Assembly: GCA_905181645.1 (NCBI GenBank)
Contig: CAJIYN010000002.1
Location: forward strand, 124,001 to 188,000
Source of the DNA: an uncultured SAR86 cluster bacterium
GTDB taxonomy: Bacteria; Pseudomonadota; Gammaproteobacteria; Magnimaribacterales; D2472
Length of the DNA stretch: 64,000 nucleotides
Direction of reading: 5' to 3'
Under the pieces are notes generated by a model, which was given only the letters and a program-made list of their open reading frames with translations, was not told the origin of the DNA and did no database searches. Within the stretch, counting starts at the first letter, position 1, and each line of letters opens with the position of its first letter. Below are positions 1 through 13,021 of the stretch, one piece after another. The translations under genes and the position numbers were made by a program.

Positions 1-623
1 CTAAAAATTCTCTGTCATGAGAGATAAGCAGCAAAGCACCCTTGAATGATCTGAAACTCTTCTAGCCAAATAATAGATTCGATATCCAGATGATTTGTAG
101 GCTCATCTAAAAGCAAAAAATCGGGTTCAGTCAAGGTTCTTGCTAAGTTCAATCTTACCCTCCAGCCACCTGAAAAATCTTTTAATGATTTTCCGAAATC
201 CTCTGAAGCAAAACCTAAACCAACCATAAGCTGCTCAGCTTTAGATTTAGCAGAATAACCATCTAATGCAGTATAGGTTTCATATAAATCACCCAATAAA
301 TCAAATTTTTCATTCTTCTCAGCATCATCAATTTGATTTTTAATTTCAATAAGCTTTGCATCTCCAGATAGCACATATTCAAGAGCAATCTCATCATTTG
401 ATGGTACCTCTTGAGCTAAATAAGAAATTCTAAGTCCTTCAGGATAGGAAATGGTGCTTTGATCAACGTCGATTTCTTTTCTAATGATCTTAAAGAGGCT
501 TGTCTTCCCAGTTCCATTGGCACCAATTAAACCAACTTTATGTTTGTGATGGATAGTTAGTGAGACATCATCAAATAGGGTTTTACCACCTAATACGAGC
601 TCTAAATTATTAAATGAAAGCAT
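1..623 (-). CDS. ABC-F family ATPase (YheS/Uup-like), runs off the window start; frameshift near 45
   Basis: Walker A GANGTGKTSL, signature LKDFSGGWRVRLNLARTL, Walker B FLLLDEPTNHLDIES. Confidence 0.88.
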
Positions 624-804
624 GATATAAAAATATAGTTAAAAGATATCGATTAAAAAGTTATCTACGTCTTCTGGAATTAAATCTTTTCTTAAATTTA
701 TATTGGTCTTATAAATGTCTTTTGTAGGTACAGGTCTGTTCCAATAAACCCTACCACCATCTATTATTTTTCTATCTCTCCATTGGACCTTATCTCTTGC
801 ATAA

Positions 805-1862
805 TCTACATTTGTCTGCACTGACCAAAGAAATTGCTTCGCCGCCTCTTCCAGCCCTTCCAGTTCGGCCAATTCTATGAACATAATCTTTTGCTACAGT
901 AGGAACATCAAAATTTATTACGTGCTGGATTAATGGAATATCAAGTCCTCTGGCGGCAACATCTGTTGCAACTAAAACCTGTAAGCTGTGGTCTTTAAAT
1001 GAATCTAGGGCCTTCATTCTATTATTTTGAGTCTTATTACCATGAATAGCTGCTGCTTTAATATCAACTTTTAATAATTGCTTGGTTAGACGATCAGCTC
1101 CATGTTTAGTTCTTGTAAAAACCAGAGCCTGTTTCCACTGTTCTGTTTCTATTAATTCGATCAAAAGCTCGGCTTTTCTAGATTTATCAACTGGATGGAC
1201 ATAATGATCTACATTAGCTGCAGTCTCATTGTCACTCGTAACGGATATTTCGGTAGGGTTATCAACCAACTCATTTGCTAGCTTCCTAAATGAATTAGAA
1301 AAAGTAGCTCTAAATGATTTAGATATTTTTTTGAAATTCACTAATAATTTTTTTAATATCTGGGGATAAAGCCCATATCAAGCATCTGATCAGCTTCATC
1401 TAATACTAAGATTTCCACTTTATTAAAATTAACTGATTTTTGATTATATAAATCAAGCAAACGACCTGGAGTGGCTACAAGTATATCAACACCTTTTTTG
1501 AGTTTAAGTTGCTGATTATGAATTCTAGCGCCTCCATATATAGCAGTTGATCTTAGATCTAGATTACTTCCATACGTAAGTACATTTTCCCTTACCTGAG
1601 CAGCTAACTCTCTAGTTGGGGTAATAATAAGCGCTCTTACATGATGACCTTTGTGATCATTTTTTGGATGAGAGAGGATATTTAATATAGGCAAAGTAAA
1701 GCTAGCAGTTTTACCAGTACCGGTTTGTGCAATTCCCAATACGTCCCGGCCCTCTAGTGCATGTGGAATAGCTTCTGCTTGTATAGGGTGTTGGCTCTTT
1801 GTAGCCCTTATGAGATAAAGACTTGAGAATTGGCTCTGATAGGCCTAGATTTTTAAATGACA
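805..1862 (-). CDS. rhlE: DEAD-box RNA helicase (RhlE-like), split by frameshifts
   Basis: [40 protein letters not shown] across ORFs 1353..1739 and 790..1341; N-terminus [16 protein letters not shown] at 1862 with a frameshift before [25 protein letters not shown]. Confidence 0.85.
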
Positions 1863-1918
1863 TAAATGTGCAAAAAGTGTTATGTGCAGGTTATAGAGAT
1901 ACCTAAATAAGTCAATGT

Positions 1919-2817
1919 TTATTGATTAATAACTAATGAATCACTAGCTACAATTATATTACCACTAAAGCTTTCCTTAACGTCTTTTAAAATAGAAAGG
2001 TCATTAGAACCCCAATATAAAATATGAGAAAGTACTAACGTATCTATATTTAATTCATTAGCAATTAATCCAATCTCTTTTGAAGATTCAACTTTCTCCT
2101 TAATTTTACCTTTTAATTGATCTGTGTTAGCAAACAAACCCTCAACAGAATCAAACTTCATGAACAAGTATTTGGGCACCTTGAGCAAATTTATTTAAAT
2201 TTGTACTTGGAGCTGTATCTCCAGAAAAAACTATTTTTTTATCTTTAGTTTTAAAGACCAAAACCATATGAATTATTAAGGCCACCATGATTATTGACAA
2301 AAGCTTCAACACGAACATTTTTATCCATATAAATTAAGCCTTCTTCGATTTCATGTGCATTAATTTTAAAGCCCTCTGGATTAGAGGGTTGAGATCCATT
2401 AATTCTATAATCTATATCTAATTTATAAGCTGCTAATAAATGTTTGGACATATCTTTTAGTCCTTGGGGTCCATATAACTCAAGAGGCTCCTCTCTTCCC
2501 ATAATCCAAGGCGTAAGAACTAAATCAGCTAGACCTCCCGAATGATCAGAATGAATATGTGTTAAAAATGCTATTTTAAGATTTTTAGCATTCAGTTGAT
2601 TGAATTTACCACCATATTGAGAGCTTAAAACAGATGCGCTTCTTACAACTCCATATCCAAAATCTACTAAATATACATCTTCATCAACAATAACCGCATA
2701 AGCTGAACCGGATCTTTGTGGGTCTGGGTTTGGAGTACCCGAACCAAGAACAATTAAATGTGTCTCAGCCTCAACAAGAATAGTAAAAAGGATTAGTAAT
2801 AAGTAAAATATTTTCAT
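1919..2817 (-). CDS. Secreted metallo-beta-lactamase-fold hydrolase (RNase Z/arylsulfatase-like), frameshifted
   Basis: Signal peptide, then LGSGTPNPDPQRSGSAYAV and FLTHIHSDHSGG (HxHxDH). Confidence 0.8.
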
Positions 2818-2819
2818 TA

Positions 2820-4416
2820 TTCAGATCTTTGTTTATCTCTTATAGATCTAAATTCATTATCCTCATACCAGTTAGGCCAATCATCAGAATTGGATAAATT
2901 AAAACTTACATTAAATATTGTATCTATTGTTTGCTCTATACCACTCATATCCCAATCATCCAATATTTCAGATATTAGAGTTATATGCGTAGACTTAGTT
3001 AATATAGGATATCCCTCATCTGAACGATAAGATACCCGTTATTAGAATAAAGCATGGGTACGCCCCTTTTAGCAAAACTTATATGATCAGATCTATAGAA
3101 AAAACCTTTTTCAGGCGAAGGGTCAGGATTTATATATCTATTATTTTTAATGAGCTCAGTTTCGAGCAAGTCCTCAAGTTCAGATGCCCCATAACCCACT
3201 ACAACCATATCATTTGATTTGCCTGATGGAAAAATTGCATCAAAATTAAATCCAGCTACGATATCTTTTAAAGGAATTGGAGAATTGTTAGCGAAGTATT
3301 CAGATCCAAGTAGTCCAGATTCTTCAAGAGTAACTGATAAAAATAAAATAGATCTATCCGTATTAACATTGGAAAACCTTTTAGAAAGCTCTAAAAGTGC
3401 TGCTACACCAGTTGCATTATCAACAGCTCCATTATAAATATTATCATTACCACTTAAATCATCTTCTTTGATACCAATATGATCCCAATGAGCTGTAAAT
3501 AAAATATATTCATCTGGTTTTGTTGTACCCTTTTTAACAGCAGCTATATTATGGGATTTAAAATAATTTACAGTATTATAAATATCAGAATTTAGCTCTA
3601 AACCGCGAATTATAAAAGGCTTAAAAGTTTTACTAAGAGCAATTTCTTCTAATGAATCTGTATTAAAACCCGTATATTGTAATAGTCTATTTAACGTATC
3701 TTTATGTATCCAGCTCTCCAATTGAAGAGGAAGAGGATCGTCAGAGTTTCTTTGGAGTGATAATTGGGAGCCTGACCAGGATGACTCAACAACCGACCAT
3801 GGATATGAAGCAGGCTCTTCATCATGAATAATTATTGCAGCTGTAGCACCTTGTCTTGCTGCTTCTTCAAATTTATATGTCCATCTTCCATAATAGGTCA
3901 TAGATCTTCCATTAAATAATCTTGGGCTTCCTGTTGAAAAACCTGGATCATTTATAAATATAACAACGGTTTTACCCTTCACATCAATCCCTTCGTAGTC
4001 ATTCCAGTTGTATTCAGGCGCAACAATTCCATAACCAACAAAGACCACTTCACTGTCTCTAATTTTTCGGTAATCTCTGGCTTGTTTGGTCCAAAAAACA
4101 ACCTCTTCACCGGTCTTCATTTTTCGATCATTGCCTCTAAAGGAAAGAGTTAAATAGGAAGAGTCTTTTAAAGTTATTTCAGAGGTAGGCACATCCAAGA
4201 AATAACTTCCGTTAATTGGGTCAAGATCAAGATCTTGAAAAGTTTGCGAGATAAAATTTTTGGTTAATTGCCCGCCAGCGGTTCCAGGCGCCCTGCCTTC
4301 AAATTCATCGGATGCTAGAGTAGATATCCAGTATCTCAATCGCCCATGACTTCTTTTTTGGGTGAACATGAAATTATTAAAACTAATAAAAAACTTATGC
4401 CTATTGTACTTTTCAT
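2820..4416 (-). CDS. M28-family peptidase lipoprotein with PA-type insert, frameshifted near both ends
   Basis: Lipobox in upstream frame (MKSTIGISFLLVLIISCSPKK), LASDEFEGRAPGTAGG, FTAHWDHIG, GAVDNATGVAALLELS, SVTLEESGLLGSEYF. Confidence 0.85.
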
Positions 4417-4562
4417 TATTGATCTCTCTTTGGTTAAATCTAAGTTAATTCTACTTTGCATTCTATATAATTATAAGATTAAATAGGCTTACGAAATAAT
4501 CATTTTAATAATTTTTTTAATTAGAATTTAAAAACTCTTGAACCACTTTTATTGCTACAACT

Positions 4563-7244
4563 ATGTATCTATCAAAACTAAGAAATATTTTCTTTCTATT
4601 AATTTTATTCACAAATCTTGATAAAGTTATTGATGAAATAGAGATAAACACTTTTACACTTGAGAATGGTTTAACAGTTGTTGTTCATGAAGATAGAAAG
4701 GTGCCTATGGTGGCTGTAAATGTTTGGTATCACGTAGGCTCTAAGAATGAAAAAGTTGGTAAAACAGGTTTTGCTCATTTGTTTGAACACTTAATGTTTA
4801 ATGGAACAGAAAATTATAATAATGAGTACTTTGAACCTTTTGAAAAAATTGGTGCAACTGACCAAAATGGAACGACTAATAAGTGATAGAACTAATTACT
4901 TCCAGAATGTTCCAACTAACGCACTTGATTTAGCTTTATGGATGGAATCAGAAAGAATGGGCCATATTCTTAATGTTATTGATGAAGATAAGCTAGATGA
5001 GCAAAGAGGCGTTGTTCAAAATGAAAAAAGGCAAGGTGAAAATCAGCCCTATGGACAAGTTGGAACTCAATCAGGTGAATCTGCTTTCCCGAAAGGACAT
5101 CCTTACTCATGGTCAACTATTGGTTCAATGGATGATTTAGATGCAGCTTCGCTTGAAGACGTGAAGGATTGGTTTGAAACCTATTATGGTCCTACTAATG
5201 CGGTTATAGCTATTGCTGGGGATATTGATGTAGAAACAGCAAAAATAAAAGTACAAGAATACTTTGGTGATATTCAAGGCGGTCCACCGCTTACCAAACC
5301 AAAAAAATGGATTGCTAAGAGAACTGAGCAAACTAGAGAGATTATGGAGGACAATGTTCCTCAAACAAGAATTTATAAAGTATGGAATGTTCCTGAAGAC
5401 GGTACACCAGAGGCACAAGCTTTGGATTTAGCAGCATCAACTTTAGCTGGAAGTAAAAATAGTCCTCTATATCAAGAACTTGTTTATAAAACTGGATTAG
5501 CTACCAGTGCATCTCTTTCTACTATGGTAGAGAGATAGCTGGTTTATTTATAATCACAGCAACTGTCGCACCAGGTCAAGATGCTAAAGAGGTCGAAAAT
5601 GTAATGGATGCCACGTTAGTAAAATATTTACAAAAAGGGCCAAATCTTAAGCTACTTAAAAATGTAAAGACATCAACAATTTCTAGCTATACATTTGGCC
5701 TTCAAAGAATAGGTGGTTTTGGTGGTAAGTCTGATATTTTGGCCACTTATCAAACTTTATATGGTGATCCTGGTGCTTTTAGAGATCAGCTAAGAACTTA
5801 TTTAGACACTCCAGCTAAAGTTATAAAAGAAGCTTCAAATAAATGGTTAAGCTCAGGGGACTATGTTCTTACTATTGTTCCAGCTGCCAAAACATCTGTT
5901 GTTAAATCTACTGTTGATAGAAGTAAAGGTATCCCCTACCCAACTGAAAAATTATCTTACTCTTTCCCAGAAATACAAAGTACCATTTTAAATAATGGTT
6001 CAAAGCTAGTTCTGGCAGAAAGAAATAGTTCACCTTTAGTTGAATTAGAGATTATTTTTAATAAAGGATATGCAGTTGAGACTAATGACAAGCTCGGCCT
6101 TGTTAATTTTACTATGAGTATGGTTGATGAAGGAACTGAAAAGTACTCTCGTCCACAAACTGAAGAGCAAGAAAGTTTAGAGCTTCGTTTAGAAACTAAT
6201 TCATCAATTGATACCACCTATGCATCTATGTCATCTTTAAAAGTAAACCTAGAAAAAACATTAGATCTATTTAAAGAAGGATTGCTGAACCCAACCTTTC
6301 CTCAAGTTGAACTTGATAAAGTTAAAAAACGTTGGCTAGCTAGAATTGATCAAGAGCTTAACAGCCCAGCATCAATGGCTAATAGAGAGATAAGAACCCT
6401 GGTATATGGTTCTAGTCATCCATACGCAAAAGCTTCTAGCTCTGGTATCAAATCAACAGTTGAGACTTTTACAAGAGATGATCTTGTTGAAATGTATTCA
6501 AAATTAACAAATCCAAGTAATGCCACTTTTATTGTTACTGGAGATATTAGCTTAAATGAAGCTGCTCAATTGTTAAATGATAAGTTTTCAAGTTGGACTT
6601 CTGATAACAGCTCTTCTGTAGAAGTAGACCTATTTACTGTTGAGGATCAGACATCACCACGAGTATTTTTAATAGATAAACCAGGTGCTATTCAGTCATA
6701 TATCCTTGCAGCGCAATTATTACCACCAACTAACTCTGATGATGATATCTTGATTGATTATATGAATTATGCGATTGCAGGAAGTTTTACTTCAAGACTG
6801 AATATGAATTTAAGAGAAGATAAAAGTTGGTCTTATGGTGTCAGAACGTCAACTGGCTATTCTCAGGGCCAAAGGCTTATGAGAATGACTGCTCCTGTTC
6901 AAACAGATAAAACTGCTCCAGCTATTTTAGAAATATTACGTGAGTATGATGAGTACCTTAATGCTGCTCCTGTAAACGCGGAAGAATTATCAAAAATTAA
7001 GAAAGCTAGAACTCTTCGCTTACCTGGTCAATACGAAACTTTAAGTGCCCTACTTAGTGGAATTGAGGATATTGTTAAATATGACAGAGATTATGATTAT
7101 TTAGATACTATTGCGGATAAAAGAAATTCTATAAAGCTTGAGGATGTTCAATCCACATCAACAAAGTATCTAGATACCAATAAATGGACCTGGGTAATTG
7201 TCGGTGATCTTAAAGAAATTGAAGGAAGTATGATTAGATTTTAA
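4563..7244 (+). CDS. M16-family zinc protease (pitrilysin-like), frameshifted
   Basis: Inverse zinc motif HLFEHLMFNGTENY, then two M16 halves over ORFs 4563..4886, 4801..5538, 5604..7244. Confidence 0.9.
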
Positions 7245-7272
7245 ATAACTTTGTGAATAGTACTTAATTATC

Positions 7273-8634
7273 ATGTCATATCCTCCAATTAGTGAAACTG
7301 CGCTTAATACTATAATTAAAGCAAATGCTTACGAGCCTTATTACTCTTTTAAGAGTTCGCTTGATTTGTATGACATACATCAATTTACTAATGGTCATCC
7401 TTTTAGTACCTATGATGAACTCAGAGAAAATAGTCCCATTTACTTCCAAAATCCTCCTGAATGGGATGTAGAGCCAGGTGCTTGGATGCTTACCATCTTA
7501 TAAAGATATTGTGGAGGTTTCATCAAACCCCTCTGTATTCTCATCACAAGCTGCTACAGGCAATCTTATAACCTTAGGCGATCCTGAGACTAGACATCCT
7601 AAATTATGGCAAACTTCTATTGATCACATGCTCAACCTTGATGGGTCTTTTCATCTCGATTTGAGAAGAGAACACATGCCTTCTTTAAGCCAGGATATGT
7701 AGATGATTTGCATAAAAAAGTAGAAATTAAAGTTGAATCCTTGCTAGACGCTATTGCCAAAGTCGGTAAATCAAACCTCGTTAAAGGACATTTCTCAGCA
7801 GATACCAATTTTTACTCTATCAGAAGTTTTAGGAATACCAGAAGAAGATAGGCATAAATTAGCTACTTGGATGGAGTTTTTAGAACTAGCTCAATACTTT
7901 GCCGCAGAGAAATACAAAACAGGCTCAGGGCAAATCAGAAGAAATGGAAGTTGATACCTCTATGATTGAATTATTTGAAAATATGATTGGAGAAATGTTT
8001 GAATATGGAAAACATATCCTTCAAGAAAAAAGATTGAATCCTAAGGATGATCTTTTATCAGCTATAGCAAATGCAGAATTAGATGGAGCCAAAGCTAAGC
8101 CAAGAGTATTTGGATGGCTCATGGTTACTAATAATCTTTGCAGGCAATGACACGACTAGAAATTCTATTAGTGGAGCCATTAAACTTTTAACCGAATTTC
8201 CTGAACAAAAAAAGAAGTTGTTGAATAATTTTGATCTGTTACCAAACTTTGCACAAGAAACTATACGTATGATTTCACCTGTTATTCATATGCGAAGAAC
8301 AACAACTTGTGAAACCACGCTAGGCAATCAGAAGTTAGGTAAAGGTGAAAAAGTAATTATGTGGTACGGAGCAGCTAATAGAGATCCATCGATATTTTCT
8401 AATCCTAATACTTTTGATATTGAGCGTGAAAATGCTGTTAAGCATTTGGCATTTGGCATGGGAAGACATACATGTATTGGTAAGCCTGTAGCTTTAATGC
8501 AATTAAAAGAAGTCTATAAACAAATACTTACTAGATTTCCTGATATGAAAATGGATGGAGATTGGAAGGTTGCACCAAATAACTTTGTTCATGCAATTCA
8601 AGAAATGCCAGTTAGTTTTACTCCAGAGAAATAA
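7273..8634 (+). CDS. Cytochrome P450, frameshifted
   Basis: I-helix FAGNDTTRNSISG, ExxR-region QETIRM, heme-binding HLAFGMGRHTCIGKPVALMQL. Confidence 0.88.
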
Positions 8635-9610
8635 TCTCACCAGGCTTGGGTATTACAAATAAATTTTTTAGATTAAGTCTATTCAACTCTTCTTGTATTT
8701 GAATTGGTGGATCTAAAACCGGTTCATCGGTTAACGTAAAGGTCCCCCAGTGCATGCCTATCGCAAGACTCGTCTTTAAATCGATAGCAGCTTGAACTGA
8801 CTCTTGTGGATTAAGATGGCTGTCTTTCATAATAGATCTGGGTTCATAAGCTCCAATGGGAATAAAAGAGTAATCTGGTGAACCAAGTTCGTTGTTTATA
8901 GTAATAAAATCATAGGTGTAGCCCGTATCACCTGGAGCACTCCCGGTGGGTTGTTTTCAAACCACCAACCACCCCATAACGTTTCATTTTTATCAAAAGG
9001 AGTTCTTGATGACCAGTGATGAACAGGTACAAAAGTTATTAGCGAGTCTTTAATTGTTATGGTGTCCCACCAGTTCATTTCGACAACATTCTTTATGCCT
9101 GAAGATTTAAGCAACTTACCAAGACTCATTGGAACTAAAAATAATGTCTCTTTATTTATTTCATATAATTTTACTAGTGAAGGTAAATCAAGATGATCAT
9201 AATGAGCATGACTAACAGTGACCACGTCGATGACTGGAAGCTTTGCAATATCTATAGCCGGAGGTATTAAACGCTTTGGACCAATAAAAGAAAAAGGAGA
9301 GGCCCTATTAGAAAAAATAGGATCTGTAAGTATATTAATATTATTATTATTTATTAAAAAACTAGCATGGCCTATCCAAACCGCGAAAGAATTATCAGGT
9401 AATTTATCAGCATTATTAAATTCACTACTTACTTCAATAGCTATTCTTTCAGGCTTATTGCCATTAAATTGCCATTTTAAAAAATCTTTAAAAGTACTAT
9501 CGTCTCCATTAACGTTATGATTATTTTTAAATATCTCTTCAGCAAGAGAATTATTGATAAATATAAAAAGTGCCAATAGAATTAAAGGTCTGAAGTTTAT
9601 TTTTAAAGGA
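8618..9610 (-). CDS. MBL-fold hydrolase, NAPE-PLD/UlaG-like, frameshifted
   Basis: AVWIGHASFLI, ILTDPIFSNRASP, VTVSHAHYDHLDLPS; C-terminal HWGTFTLTDEPVLDPP in ORF 8618..8830. Confidence 0.82.
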
Positions 9611-9996
9611 TTAAACAGAATGAAGTTTTTGTTCAGAAATTGAATTTTTAATATCTGTAATATTATTATATTTATCAAAATACACTAATGTAGGCTTATG
9701 AAGAGCAACCTCTTTAGAGTCTAAAGATGCATAACTGCAAATAATTAGAACATCATTCATAGAAACCTTATGAGCTGCTGCGCCATTTACAGATATAGTC
9801 TTTGAGTTTTTTTCAGCCAGAATTAAGTAAGTTGAAAACCTTTCACCATTAGTAACATTATATATATCTACTTTTTGATACTCTTGCATGCCTGAAGCTT
9901 CTAAAAAATTAGAATCAACTGCACATGAGCCCTCATAATCTAACTCAACTTGAGTTAAAAAAATGCTGTTCGCTTTTTCAGGATTGGACCAATCAT
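9611..9996 (-). CDS. panD: Aspartate 1-decarboxylase, N-terminus frameshifted
   Basis: ELDYEGSCAVDSNFLEASG (autocleavage Gly-Ser) read upstream of the ORF, then VDIYNVTNGERFSTY, ISVNGAAAHKVSMNDVLIICSYA. Confidence 0.9.
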
Positions 9997-10106
9997 AGTA
10001 AAAAAGAATTATGAATTAATTGATGATTTAGAATTTGATCAAAACTTACTGATTATAATATTATCAATAAGTTGTTATTCTATATTCATGTATTATTTAT
10101 GGATTT

Positions 10107-10841
10107 TTAATTAATGTATGTATCAGTAACAGGACTTAATGCATCAACTGCTTCTAGATAATCAATTTTAAAGCCTAATTCTTGAAGGTTCTTGGTAGCT
10201 TTATCTTTCAATAAATTTAAATTGTTTAAAGTGTAATTTGTCTTTATTGAATTAAGTTCTATATAGATATTAGCAGCGAGTTTTACTTGGTCGTCATTCA
10301 ATAAATTATTACGTGATGACAATGCTAAACCCGATTTATTTCTTTCGGTTGAGCAGCCTATGATCATTAGATTTGGGTAATATAAGGCTGCATAATTTTT
10401 GATGAGAAGATATTGCTGATAATCCTTTAATCCAAAATAAGCTATTTTAGGATCTATTATTTCAAATAATCTATTTACAATAGTTAGGACACCATCAAAA
10501 TGGCCAGGTCTAGATTTACCACATAATGTATTAGATAAATCTTGTGCTTTAATTGGTTCAAGATTAATCAAGATTGCGTTATCTGGTATAAACACAAGAT
10601 CACAGCCAGCTAACTCCAAAATCTCAAGATCTACTTCTAATGATTTAGGGTAATTATTTAAGTCTTCAGGATCATTGAACTGTAAAGGGTTTATGAAAAT
10701 AGATACAACAACAAAATTTGATTTAGATTTGGCATTTTTAACTAAAGCTAAATGACCATCATGTAAATTCCCCATAGTCGCAATAAATGCTATATCACTA
10801 TGCTTTGAAAAACTATATTCAGTTGACCTAACTACTATCAA
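10107..10841 (-). CDS. panC: Pantothenate synthetase (C-terminus appears short)
   Basis: IATMGNLHDGHLALV, VVVSIFINPLQFN, KSRPGHFDGVLTIVNRLF, YFGLKDYQQ, ALSSRNNLL. Confidence 0.93.
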   Translation of the reverse strand: MIVVRSTEYSFSKHSDIAFIATMGNLHDGHLALVKNAKSKSNFVVVSIFINPLQFNDPEDLNNYPKSLEVDLEILELAGCDLVFIPDNAILINLEPIKAQDLSNTLCGKSRPGHFDGVLTIVNRLFEIIDPKIAYFGLKDYQQYLLIKNYAALYYPNLMIIGCSTERNKSGLALSSRNNLLNDDQVKLAANIYIELNSIKTNYTLNNLNLLKDKATKNLQELGFKIDYLEAVDALSPVTDTYIN

Positions 10842-10843
10842 GG

Positions 10844-11653
10844 CTAAAAGAAGGTATGTTCTTCGGCAGGGAAAATTCCAGATTTAACTGAAATGTTATA
10901 AAGCTGTATTGCTTCTTTAATCGAACCAGCCTCACTCATAAAATCTTTAACAAATTTTGGAGGTTTCTCTAAGCATGAAATACCAAGTAAATCATGAACA
11001 ACCATGATCTGACCATCAGTTTTAGCTCCAGCACCAATTCCAATAACAGGGATGTTTAATTGTGATGTTATAGATTCAGCTAGCGCATCAGGAACGCACT
11101 CGAGAAGCAGCATTGCAGCTCCAGCAGACTCCAAAGCCTTAGCCTCCGCAATCATTAAATCATGCTTATCGGTGTCTCTACCTTGGACAAAATATCCACC
11201 AATTCTATTTATAGCTTGAGGAGTTAAGCCTATGTGAGCGCAAACAGGTATTCCTCGTTCAGCTAAAGTATTAGCCATTTTACATATCCATTCACCACCT
11301 TCAATTTTTACTGAATGAGCTCCACTTTGCATTAACCTTGTAGCGTTTTCAAAACCAAGATCGTCAGTGGCATAACTCATAAATGGCATATCAGCCATAA
11401 TATGAGAATTATTATTTCCCTTACACTCTAAATGATAAATTAATTGATCCATGGTTACTGGAAGAGTGCTGTCATTGCCTTGAATAACCATTCCAAGACT
11501 ATCTCCTACTAAAACAATATCAACACCTGCATCACAAATCTTAGAAGTCATAGTAGATTCATATGCGGTTAGGCAGCTAAACTTTTTACTTTCATTTTTT
11601 AACTTATTAAGGCTAGCTATAGTGGTTAAAGGTTTGTTATTTTGAGATGACAT
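10844..11653 (-). CDS. panB: 3-methyl-2-oxobutanoate hydroxymethyltransferase
   Basis: LTAYESTMTSKICDAGVDIVLVGDSLGMVIQG, VKIEGGEWI, PVCAHIGLTPQ, IGIGAGAKTDGQIMVVHDLLG. Confidence 0.95.
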   Translation of the reverse strand: MSSQNNKPLTTIASLNKLKNESKKFSCLTAYESTMTSKICDAGVDIVLVGDSLGMVIQGNDSTLPVTMDQLIYHLECKGNNNSHIMADMPFMSYATDDLGFENATRLMQSGAHSVKIEGGEWICKMANTLAERGIPVCAHIGLTPQAINRIGGYFVQGRDTDKHDLMIAEAKALESAGAAMLLLECVPDALAESITSQLNIPVIGIGAGAKTDGQIMVVHDLLGISCLEKPPKFVKDFMSEAGSIKEAIQLYNISVKSGIFPAEEHTFF

Positions 11654-11656
11654 AAT

Positions 11657-12885
11657 TTAAGTTTTAATTAAAAGTTCAATAGATTTTATAATTTGTTTAG
11701 CAATTTTAAGTTTTGAAGTCTTAGAGAGTTTTATTACATCATCATTGGTAATAAGATGAACCTCATTATCATTCGAATCAAAGCCTATTTCTTTATTCAA
11801 AACATCATTACAAATAATCATATCTAAATTCTTTTTTAAAAGTTTAATTTTTGCATTTTCAATGACATTATCTGTTTCTGCACTAAATCCTATGACTAGT
11901 TTATCCGTCATATGATCAGAAGCATATTGTAAAATATCTGGATTTTTGATTAGTTTTAAAGATATTTCCTCATCATCCGTTTTCTTAATTTTTAATTTTT
12001 CAAAAATAACAGGCTTATAGTCAGCAACTGCTGCACAGCCAATAAAATATATCCATATTGAGTAATTAAAGCCTTAACTTCATTAAGCATTTCATCAGCA
12101 GTATTTATATTAATTAATTTAATCTCCATTAATAGGTTTAATATTTACTGGTCCACTAATTAAATTAACTTCAGCTCCTGAAATTGCAGACTCTGCCAAT
12201 CTATAGCCCATTTTTCCAGAGCTCTTGTTTGTTAGATATCTAACTGGATCGATAGCATATCAATTAGATAACCCGTAACTGACTTTTTTTTCCATTTAAT
12301 AAAGAATTTTTTATTAGACTTAGCAATTTGAAGAGCAATAAAATCAGGTTCTGACATTCTGCCCTCACCAATATCTCCACATGCCTGCTCACCACTATCA
12401 GGACCAATAAATAAAACATCTTTAAGTTTTAGGGTCTCTAAATTCATTTGAGTAACTTTATCTTCCCACATTTTTACATTCATAGCAGGTGCTATAAAAA
12501 GCTGCGCATCAGAGGCAAGAATAACCGCACTCATCAAGTCATTAGCCCTTCCTTGTGCCAATCTAGACATGGATTCAGCAGTACATGGTGCAATTAAAAT
12601 AACATCTGCCCATTTAGCTAACTCTATATGACCCATACCAAGCTCAGCCTCCTCATCAAGAAGTGAGTAATGCACTTGGTTTCCTGAAACAGCTTGAAGC
12701 GTTAAAGGTGTTACAAATTCTTGAGCAGACTTCGTCATGATAATTCTTACTTCAGCTAAATTCTTTTTAAATAAGCGTGTAAGTTCAGCGGTTTTATATG
12801 CAGCTATTCCGCCTGTAACACAAAGTAGAATTTTTTTATTTGAAAGCCTAATCATATTTATTGCTGTCAATTCGTTCGTCAACAT
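11657..12885 (-). CDS. coaBC: Phosphopantothenoylcysteine decarboxylase / phosphopantothenate-cysteine ligase, frameshifted; start probably 12855
   Basis: N-terminal [23 protein letters not shown] and [10 protein letters not shown]-terminal [34 protein letters not shown]. Confidence 0.9.
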
Positions 12886-13021
12886 CAGCTACTTTGGCAA
12901 GCGATTTTTTAGACCCAAACTGCAATAAATATTTTTGTTCTGCCTGCAGCGCTTTTATAAATTTTTATTAAAAAACTAAAATTAAAATACTATTTTTATA
13001 AATGACTTCCGGGGATTGAAA

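Noticed and set aside
5137-5418. 93-aa minus-strand ORF
   Set aside because: Antisense to conserved M16 peptidase sequence, with no coding features of its own.
5957-6217. 86-aa minus-strand ORF
   Set aside because: Antisense to the M16 peptidase coding sequence.
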